A stretch of DNA of 64,000 bases from the NCBI GenBank assembly GCA_020536535.1, contig JAHLWZ010000225.1, positions 1 to 64,000 on the forward strand. Reading direction: 5' to 3'. Below are positions 56,701 to 64,000 of this stretch, piece after piece. Under the pieces are notes generated by a model. That model was not told the DNA's origin and searched no databases. It saw only the letters and a program-made list of their open reading frames with translations. The stretch is from Pelomyxa schiedti (Eukaryota > Evosea > Pelobiontida > Pelomyxidae). Both the position numbers and the translations under genes were made by a program. Within the stretch, counting starts at the first letter, position 1; the number at the start of each line of letters is the position of its first letter.

Positions 56701-58572
56701 GGGTCTATTTCGTGTATCAGGAGATGCAAACCAAATTGAGAAGTTGCAAACAAAAGTAGAAGAAGAAGGCTAGGATCCTTTGTTTATATTTTTAGTAATC
56801 TTTTCTTTCTTGCTTTTTTCCCTTTCAGAAATTGCGCTTTCTTTTGAGGGAATGGACCCCCACCTTGTCTCTGGAATCCTTAAGAGATTCATACGTTGTC
56901 TTCCAGAACCTGTGCTTACCTACGCGATGCAGCCCGATTTTATAAGATGCGGAGGTAATTATTAGCTGGGCTATACTCAAAATGACCAGTATTTTCTAGA
57001 GGAAACTGATGTAGACCTGCGTGTGAAACAGCTTAGTCAACTTGTGACTGCTCTCCCAACAGAACACAAGAATATATTGCAATACTTGACGAAGTTTTTC
57101 TATGCTATTTCCTTGAATGAAAGCGAAAACAAAATGAACGCCAAAAACCTAGCAATTGTATTTGCACCCCATTTCCTCAGAAGCAAGGTGACACAGAAAA
57201 TATGATTCTAAATTTTTACATTTCATTCCAGACTGTTGAGGATTTCCGAATTACTAGTGGCGCATCCTTTATTGTTGTACAAACACTCATTGATTATTAC
57301 CCGACTATCTTCCAGGTTATTCTGCATGATTCATACCTTATTACCCTCACTTTACCCAGAACATAGAGAACCAACGGAACGATGCCTCCAAACGCATGAA
57401 GGGTGCGATATTGAGACGGTTTGTGGCATTTATTACTTCCATTACAGTAATGGGGATAAAGTTCTGTAACCAAGGTTGGGGATATGTCAGAGTTTCAAGA
57501 TGTTGAAAGTCCCAAAGACGATTCAGGTTAGTAATCCATTTGTGTAGTGGGATTCTTATTCCTTAGGTCTCATTCTCAGTTTGTCTGAGATCGTGAAACA
57601 GGGGTTCCTCTCAAAAAAAGGGAGCCAGAGGCGGAATTGGACGAACAGGTGGTTTGTACTGAAGAAGAACTACTTGTATTATTTCAAAACCAACAAAGTA
57701 ATACACATTCTGAGCTGTACTTTATTTAATGTTCCTAGGACCGAGTTCCCAAAGGTGTTATCAACATTCAGGGATGTGATGTTAGACAAGGAGAGAGTGC
57801 CAATAAACAATACAGCTTCAACCTCACTGCTTCCGATGGCCGCATTTACATAATCGCAACGCAGACAAATGATGATTGCTTGGCCTGGGTGAAAGCCATC
57901 ATTTCGTGTTCACAGTCAACAGCAACACCTTCAGTACCAATACCCGCTTCAACAACACCTATGATATCCTTCACTCCACCCTTATCAACAACACCCTCGA
58001 CACCCCCAACCACAGCCACTGTCTCTGTGTCAAGCTCACCTACTCCACCAATCCCATCCACCACACCTGTAAATAACAATGCATCCAACACACCACCACT
58101 GCCTCACCACAATGCGGATAGTGGCGGTGATACCACCGACGCTACCACAGCGAAACCTAAGCCTGTGATCATATCCTCAGGTAACAGCAGCCTTAGAGTT
58201 GCACCCGTCAAACCGCCACACCCCATATCCAGCATCAGCTTCACCGCACTCCTACACAAAGAGGATTCGCAAACCTCACACAGCACCGGCTCTGACAGTG
58301 ATAGGCAGGCTAGGCCAAAACCACCATCACCAAACACACAACAAGCATCAACTCCCCAAACACCACACAGCACACCGGCATCCGCCACAACTGCAGCGCC
58401 GGCTCTGCCTCCCCGCAACTCGACACCCACACCACCACCACCGCAATCACAACCACAAACAACCACCGCCCAACTAGAGTTATCCTCATCAACTACATCA
58501 TCACCACTCAGCTCGAGAGGGCCAATACCCTCCAAGGCGCTGCCCAAATGGCCACCAACATCTTCTTCTTAG
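53768..58572 (+). CDS. BCR-like RhoGEF-PH-RhoGAP-PH signalling protein
   Basis: Start at 53768 is tentative; a GTTAAT...intron after a 28-codon exon puts it in frame with the next. N-terminal helices (53,900-55,130) look BAR/coiled-coil-like. A DH domain spans about 55,150-56,040 (Phe-Ile-Thr-Lys-Glu-Lys-Glu-Tyr, Leu-Ser-Ala-Pro-Leu-Thr-Arg-Val-Arg-Asp-Tyr). A PH domain follows (about 56,050-56,480). The RhoGAP domain (about 56,500-57,300) has the arginine finger in Gly-Leu-Phe-Arg-Val-Ser-Gly (about 56,700), Leu-Pro-Glu-Pro-Val-Leu and Asn-Ala-Lys-Asn-Leu-Ala-Ile-Val-Phe-Ala-Pro. A second PH domain (57,590-57,900: Gly-Phe-Leu-Ser-Lys-Lys-Gly, Trp-Phe-Val-Leu-Lys, Trp-Val-Lys-Ala-Ile) precedes a long Thr/Pro-rich tail. 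One intron (56,769-56,828) has a GC donor. The protein can both load and discharge a Rho GTPase at a membrane. Confidence 0.9.
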
Positions 58573-58782
58573 ACACTCAGCTTCACTGTAACCTGTGAAG
58601 GTGTGACCATAAGAGGCAAAAGTTCCTCATCGAAAAATGTTTCTTTGGAAGCCCACAAAACACTGTATTGGCCAATAGGTTCTTTTGTCCCCCGCCAATC
58701 GCCAATGCAACCTTTGAAATTGATTCGAATGCTGATCAATTTCGGGGAACCAGGCAAGACTTACAAAAGTTGAATCAAACAA
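58573..58782. promoter_or_regulatory. Spacer with CCAAT-like sequence
   Basis: 210-bp same-strand spacer. GGCCAATAGG at about 58,670 and CGCCAATCGCCAATGC at about 58,693 resemble CCAAT boxes lying 90-110 bases before the ALG8 ATG. Motif match only. Confidence 0.35.
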
Positions 58783-60915
58783 ATGGACGGCTTGACGGAT
58801 GGATGTGTGATGGTTGCGTGTTGTGTCGCTGTTACGGCGGTAAAGGTGCTTCTGATGATGCCTTCTTAGTGCGTAATTTTTTGCAGCTAGTAACAGAGAC
58901 TGACCTTTGTTTTTTTTTTTTTTTTTGTTCGATGTCGTTCAGCCGTAGCACGGATTTTGAAGTTCACCGTAACTGGATGGCGGTTACTTATAATCACCCT
59001 GTATCAGAATGGTACTATGTGGACCAACCTTCTCCTTGGACTTTGGATTACCCGCCTCTATTTGCTTACTTTGAGTGGGCTTTGTCATTTCTGGCGAGAG
59101 TGATTGACCCTTTGCTTGTTACTGAGCGGTCCCCAACAGAAGCTGAAGAAGATATCTTGGAGCACAAACTTAGTATTGTTGGATTTATGAGATTTTCTGT
59201 GATTGCTACGGACAGTGTTCTGTTGCTAGCCTTGTATTGGTGACTCTATTTTATTCCTTCTGTTTCACTGCTCAGTGGTCATAGGTTCTCCAAGACTCTC
59301 TACCAACATCACAAGCAAAAACCAACAGTTTGGAGCCCTTCTTTGGTTGTATTTGCTTTGGTCGCTCTCAACCCTGGATTACTGATCGTGGATCGTATTT
59401 CTCTCACAGCTGGATGAACTGAAACTTTACAAAATTCTAGATGTACACTTTCAGTACAATGGACTACTTTTTGGAATTCTTATTGCAGCTTTTGCTGCTG
59501 CAGCAAGTGGTAGAGATCTCCTGTGCGCACTTTTGTTTTCGATCCTGTTGAATTTCAAGCATATATTTATTTACATGGCCCCTGCTTTCTTCATCTACTT
59601 GCTTCGGCACTATTGCTTTACTCAAAATATTACAGGTGAAACCCATTCAATTATCTTGAGATCTCAATTCTTTATCTATATATAATTCTCATTGTTGTCA
59701 TAGTATTCATCCCTTGATGAAAGGTTTGAGATCATTGAAGTTTTTGAACCTCATCTCGCTTGGCGGAGTTGTGTCTTCAACCTTTATTGCATCCTTTTCA
59801 ATGTTTTTGTGGGACTTACCACAAGTTTTGAGGCGACTTTTCCCTTGGGGAAGGGGACTTTGCCACGCTTACTGGTAAACATTCTTCTGATTTGCAATTA
59901 CTATTTTCTGATGATTGCCCATAGGGCTCCTAACTTTTGGGCTCTTTACAATATCGCTGACAAAATTCTTAAAATCAGTGGGTGTTGGCTTTATGACATC
60001 CAGATCTAATTGTCATCGTAGTTTACAGTAAAATGGGCCTAGCAGTCGTGAACACTACAGCACTCATGACAAGTGGAACAGTAGGCACTGAACAACAATT
60101 GCACTCAGTTCTTCTTTCCCCAACTCCAATGATAACACTTACTCTGACGTGCATAGCTCTTGCTGTATGGCCTCTCACTTTGTCCTCCTCACTGATCTCT
60201 TAAGATACCGATGGTCAAGTTGTGGAGGAACCCAACTCCCACCCAACTTGTCATGGCAAGTGCACAGTGCTCTTTGTGCTTCTTTGTTTTTGGCTGGCAC
60301 GTTCATGAAAAGGCCATTCTGATGGCAGTCATCCCTCTATGGTGTGCCTTGCTATCTTGTAATCAACTAACTTCATTTGGTTAGTTTGATTTCGCTCACA
60401 AATGCGAAGTACTTCCGACTGCATTTTGTTTTATCAGTAGTCGGGCACTACTCTTTATTTCCCTTGCTATTCACGCCAATGGGTAAATAACCGACGCCTA
60501 TTGAAAACTTTACCTTTTCCCAGAGGGCCCTCTCAAATGGGCTTTACTGATTTTCCATTCTCTATTGGCATACAACCTCATGCCATCCTTCAGGTTGGTG
60601 GGGTTTCTGTTTTGCTTCTAACTAACGCCTCCAAAGATTGAAGGTCATGGACCTGTTTGCTGTTTTTGGCATTTTCGCTGTCCAGTTTATGATTTTGGCA
60701 CTTTCATTCTTTGGGTCTAACTCACTCCCTTTCCTCCCTCTTATGCTGGTATCTGGCTACTGTGCAATTGTTGTTGTGAGTTGCTTTGCCGCCTCACTTT
60801 GCCTGTGATCCTTCTGGTTTTGGGACAATAGCACCTCAACACATTTTCACAGTGTGATGTAACAGAATTATCCCCAAAAACCGAGGCCAGTTTCTTTTTG
60901 TGTGAGTCACACTAG
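58783..60915 (+). CDS. ALG8: ALG8 dolichol-linked glucosyltransferase
   Basis: Exon 1 58783-58868 and exon 2 from 58943 join to give Leu-Met-Met-Pro-Ser-Tyr-Arg-Ser-Thr-Asp-Phe-Glu-Val-His-Arg-Asn-Trp, the ALG6/ALG8 signature. Then follow Ser-Glu-Trp-Tyr-Tyr and Trp-Thr-Leu-Asp-Tyr-Pro-Pro-Leu-Phe-Ala-Tyr-Phe-Glu-Trp. The Ser-Glu-Trp-Tyr and Phe-Glu-Trp forms favour ALG8 over ALG6. Later exons give Phe-Gln-Tyr-Asn-Gly-Leu-Leu-Phe-Gly (about 59,450), Asn-Phe-Lys-His-Ile-Phe/Tyr (about 59,550) and many membrane helices to about 60,915. The start could instead be Met at 58,810. The enzyme adds the second glucose to the lipid-linked oligosaccharide in the ER lumen. Its presence implies a glucosylated N-glycan precursor in this organism. 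Confidence 0.9.
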
Positions 60916-60982
60916 GTTAGTTTATCAATGAGATTTGCAGATCATTTTCCTTTTCTCATAAGAAAAAACAACAACGATTTAA

Positions 60983-61851
60983 ATGAGCCAAACAGAGGCC
61001 ATTGCCAATGTGATAGTGTCACCCAACACACTGTGGATGATATCAGTGATGGTATCACTGCTTCCCCTGTTTGCACGGGCCTATTTGTGGATGAAGCCTG
61101 ACAGGAGGACATCATCACTTCTGCCTCAGCACCTCAGTCCTGGCTCATCCCCATTGTCACTGTCCTCAGAATCATCAGAATACGGTAGGGATGAGAGGGG
61201 ACTGAAGACTGGGAACAATAACAATAATGATGGGAGCGGTGGGTGCGGGGCGGAGTCGTGCGTGAGAGGCGTGATGAGGATTCTGGCCGGCAGGATTCCG
61301 TTGGTCCCAGAGTGGGCGAAAAAGTCAGTGTTTGAGTTGGTGTTGGTGTCACAGGGGGGTGTAACCAATAGAAGGCAGGGTGGGGGCCTGAGGGGTTGTG
61401 TGCAGAGGATAATCACACCAATGAGGTGCCTGGGAGTTATCTTCCTGCTCATTGGAGTGCTTTGCGCTTTCTCGGCAGAGGGTCTATTTTCGGATCATGG
61501 GTTCACTCCGGAGCACGGTTCGTGTTTCGACCGATTCTTTTTCATTGTGTTGCTTTGGGTTTTTGTCGATCTAACGTATTGTATTGCTGTTGTTTAGGGG
61601 ATACTGTGAAGTCGTTGATTGTGGAGGGAATATATCAGTACACCAGGAATCCAATATATGTTGGGGCCATCTGTGCAGACTTGGGCCTTGGCTTCGTAAT
61701 CGATACGCCCTTTGTGATTCTTTACTCAGTTGGCTACTGGGCTTACCTAGAGTTCTATGTGATTCCCATAGAGGAGAAAGTTCTCACACTTGTCTTTGGA
61801 GATCAGTACAAGCAATATGTTGCCACCACCAGCAGATGGTTGTTTTTCTAA
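60983..61851 (+). CDS. Isoprenylcysteine carboxymethyltransferase-like membrane enzyme
   Basis: Two exons, 60983-61517 and 61598-61851, joined across an 80-nt intron; the sum is exactly 262 codons. N-terminal helix, then a Ser/Asn/Gly-rich loop (61,120-61,250), two middle helices, and the conserved C-terminal core. That core is Val-Glu-Gly-Ile-Tyr-Gln-Tyr-Thr-Arg-Asn-Pro-Ile-Tyr-Val-Gly (about 61,621-61,665), a helix, then Ile-Glu-Glu-Lys-Val-Leu...Phe-Gly-Asp-Gln-Tyr...Tyr-Val. These motifs define the ICMT/PEMT/NnrU superfamily, where the Arg-Asn-Pro turn and the Glu-Glu pair bind SAM. ICMT methylates prenylated CAAX proteins such as Rho and Ras at the ER. A phospholipid methyltransferase role is possible. 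Confidence 0.85.
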
Positions 61852-61998
61852 AAACGTTAATTTAATTTTGGTTCGGTTGACATTGTCACCACTCCCCTGC
61901 CCTTTTTCGAAAGCCCCCCCCCCAAGAAAAGCGCATTTTTTTAAAAACAAAGGCTTCTTCTTTAGACCCTTTTCTGCGTTTTTGTCTGGTGAAGGCGG

Positions 61999-62306
61999 AT
62001 GGCAACAACGTGCGACGGTGCGAGTGCTACGACAACGACACCGGGAGGTGAACCGCGTGCCAAGCTGATGCTCATCAAAGGCGGCACGGTGGTGACCGAC
62101 GACCAGGTGGTTCTTGCTGATGTGCTGGTGTCCAATGGCCGTGTGGCGGCCGTTATTCCCGTTGCTTTGCAGACGCCACACGAAGTGCCACACGGCGTGC
62201 AGGTGGTGGACGCGACGTCGATGCTGGTGTTTTGCGGCGGCGTGGATCCACATGTGCACTTGGAGTATCCTCAGGGTCCAAATAAGGTCTGCGCCGTGCT
62301 TGCACT

Positions 62307-62344
<38 letters not shown>

Positions 62345-63982
62345 ACATTTTGTATTGTGGAGGGCGAATACTGTGTTTATGAAATGACTTTATTGGGATT
62401 ATGTGCGTCTAACACTTGGTGGTGGGAAGATTTACAGCTGTGATGACTTCCACACTGGGAGTGTGGCTGCTGCTCTTGGAGGGACCACTTTCTTCATAGA
62501 CTTTGTGGAAGCCAAGCAGGGTGAGACTTTAGCACAGGCACTTCAGGCTCGCTCCGCGGCGGCAGCCCAGAAGAGTGTCCTAGATTTCTCTTTTCATATG
62601 ACATTCAATCGTGTGGATCAACAAACACTGAGTGAAGTTCCAGACATAATCAAAGCTGGTGTGCCACTTTGGTAGACGTCTATGAGTGCCTCATCCCTTC
62701 CAGGTGTGTCTTCATGGAAAATTTATACTGCATACGATGGAATTCGATTGCGTGACAACGAGTTTCTAATTGCTTTGGACACACTACGCGCTTGTGGCGG
62801 GCTTCCTATTGTTCATGCAGAGAACCATGACCTTATAATGCACAGACTTGCCCAATACAAGTCAATGACTCCGCCTGTGTCTCCTGTCTACCATCCACTT
62901 ACAAGGCCTGTTGAAGTGCGTCCCAACAAATAACTCTGATTATTTACGGTGATTTGTAGGGAGAAGTTGAGGCTACCACAAGGGCACTTCTTCTTGCTGA
63001 ATCTGCTAAAGTTGGGGCTGGGATACACATCGTCCATGTGAGTGCGGCTCGAGCCATACCAGTTATTCGGTACAAGAATTTGGCCATTTCTCTTCACTAA
63101 AGGGATAAAGACGCCAGCAGTGGCTTGTAGGGTCTCCTTTGGGACCTGTGACGGGAGAAGTCTGTGCACACCACCTTGTTCTTGATGACTCGAAGTATAA
63201 ACTTCCGCCTAAGGAGGCAGCGAATTTCGTTTGTGCTCCTCCCATCCGGGCCGAAACTGATGTCAAGTGAGTTTCAACTTCTTGTGTTCCATTTTTACAC
63301 TCCTTTATGTAGAGGTATGTGGGACGCACTTGCTGAAGGGACCCTCGGATTTGTTGTTACTGATCATTGTCCATTCACTTCACAACAGAGACTGGGTCAA
63401 CGCAGGACACCTGAATTTCGTTGGAACTATGCAACAGGTCTCACAGCATAAATGCATTCACTTCATAGTTATGCAACCAACAGGTGAAAAAGTGCCGTCA
63501 CCTGCTGAGGAACCCTGGTCCGAAAGCATGCCCTCATTCTTCCAGATGCCCGGTGGTGTAGCAGGGATAGAGACAAGAGTAGCTCTGACTTATCACTATG
63601 CAGTCAATGTCAACAAGTTTCCATTGCCCCATTTCGTGCGTTTGATAAGGTAATGTCTCTGTACCACACTATGACTAACCATGGGCCATGCAGTACAATG
63701 GCAGCCAAGCGCTTTGGAGTGTACCCCAAAAAAGGTAGCCTCCAAGAAGGCGCCGACGCCGATATTGTAATATTCGACCCCAACAAGACTGTAACGATAA
63801 CACACGGAGGCCTCCACCAGAACTGTGACCATACTCCATTCGAAGGCATACAAGTGCAAGGCTGGGTTGACAGTGTCATCGTTGGCGGGGAGCTAGCAGT
63901 CTCCCACGGCCACGTCACGGAGTCCTTCGTCAATCATCGCGGATCCTTTATCCCAAGGCCCATTGCTTCTTCCTCTTCATAG
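61999..63982 (+). CDS. Dihydropyrimidinase
   Basis: ATG at 61999 (Met-Ala-Thr-Thr), TAG at 63980-63982; about seven exons. All metal-site residues of the cyclic amidohydrolase family are visible: Asp-Pro-His-Val-His-Leu (about 62,246), the carboxylated-Lys site Val-Ser-Ser-Trp-Lys-Ile-Tyr-Thr-Ala-Tyr (about 62,705-62,735), Ile-Val-His-Ala-Glu-Asn (about 62,809), Ile-His-Ile-Val-His-Val-Ser (about 63,022) and Val-Thr-Asp-His-Cys-Pro-Phe (about 63,356). The tail has Gly-Ala-Asp-Ala-Asp-Ile-Val-Ile-Phe-Asp-Pro and His-Gln-Asn-Cys-Asp-His-Thr-Pro-Phe-Glu-Gly. Joins checked include a 45-nt intron before Val-Ser-Ser-Trp-Lys and a 41-nt intron at about 63,069-63,109. The enzyme opens dihydrouracil/dihydrothymine in pyrimidine catabolism. 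CRMP-like non-enzymatic homologues lose these residues, so this is an enzyme. Confidence 0.95.
62309..62337. repeat. Run of 29 T in an intron
   Basis: An uninterrupted T29 lies in the first intron of the dihydropyrimidinase gene, between donor GTCTGC (62,287) and acceptor GGTGGGAAG (about 62,430). It is the longest homopolymer in the window. Confidence 0.95.
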
Positions 63983-64000
63983 TCAGCCACAACAAAAAAA

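Noticed and set aside
63060-63160. Apparent frame break in dihydropyrimidinase
   Set aside because: Using the acceptor at ATAAAG (intron about 63,069-63,109) restores a continuous frame into Gly-Pro-Val-Thr-Gly-Glu-Val.
1-64000. tRNA, rRNA or CRISPR features
   Set aside because: No convincing tRNA B-box with matching cloverleaf, no rRNA segment and no spaced repeat array seen by eye; a covariance-model scan was not possible.

Overview
The window is nuclear DNA of an intron-rich, gene-dense unicellular eukaryote. Nearly every conserved gene is cut by short GT-AG introns, usually about 35-100 nt, and reading frames rejoin exactly across them. Spacers between genes are mostly 60-700 nt. About 20 multi-exon genes lie on both strands. 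Mixed in are GC-rich, intron-poor genes for repeat proteins (21.5-22.7, 35.1-36.5 and 48.2-50.2 kb) whose base composition differs from their neighbours. That mixture, the amoeboid-type signalling genes (BCR-like DH-PH-RhoGAP-PH, PH-ADP-ribosyltransferase, Cache-phosphodiesterase) and a TALPID3-like basal-body gene suggest a free-living amoeboflagellate. An archamoeba such as Pelomyxa is my best guess, but that is recollection and inference, not proof.

Layout: 0-4.2 kb holds the 3' end of a membrane-protein gene (+), a poorly resolved repeat-bearing stretch and a Gln/Pro-rich protein (-). 4.4-18.3 kb is one giant minus-strand gene of the DUF3638/DUF3645 ubiquitin-hydrolase-like family, with RanBP2 zinc fingers, UBA domains and a P-loop. 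18.4-20.6 kb is a GOST-like seven-TM receptor (-). 21.5-24.3 kb holds an ankyrin-like protein (+), a small unknown (-) and a LIM protein (+). 24.4-28.1 kb holds an M28 carboxypeptidase Q (-) divergent from an ELO fatty-acid elongase (+). 28.2-30.6 kb is a PH-ADP-ribosyltransferase (+). 31.0-33.8 kb holds RRP43-like exosome subunit and TSR3 (both -), both ribosome/RNA maturation genes. 34.0-37.2 kb holds an unknown acidic-tailed protein, a GC-rich lineage-type protein and a coiled-coil fragment (+).

37.5-38.8 kb is a TOM1/GPR137-like membrane protein (-). 38.9-44.0 kb is the TALPID3-like gene (+). 44.1-47.7 kb is a Cache-sensor cyclic-nucleotide phosphodiesterase (-). 48.2-50.2 kb is a second ankyrin-like gene (-). 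50.4-51.5 kb is a SARNP/Tho1-like RNA-binding protein (+). 51.6-53.1 kb is a PQ-loop membrane protein (-). 53.8-58.6 kb is the DH-PH-RhoGAP-PH regulator (+). 58.8-60.9 kb is ALG8 glucosyltransferase (+). 61.0-61.9 kb is an isoprenylcysteine-methyltransferase-like enzyme (+). 62.0-64.0 kb is dihydropyrimidinase (+). The genes do not form a pathway cluster; it is an ordinary housekeeping/signalling neighbourhood with lineage-specific insertions. Multi-exon genes are given as one span each; exon joins I worked out are in the evidence.
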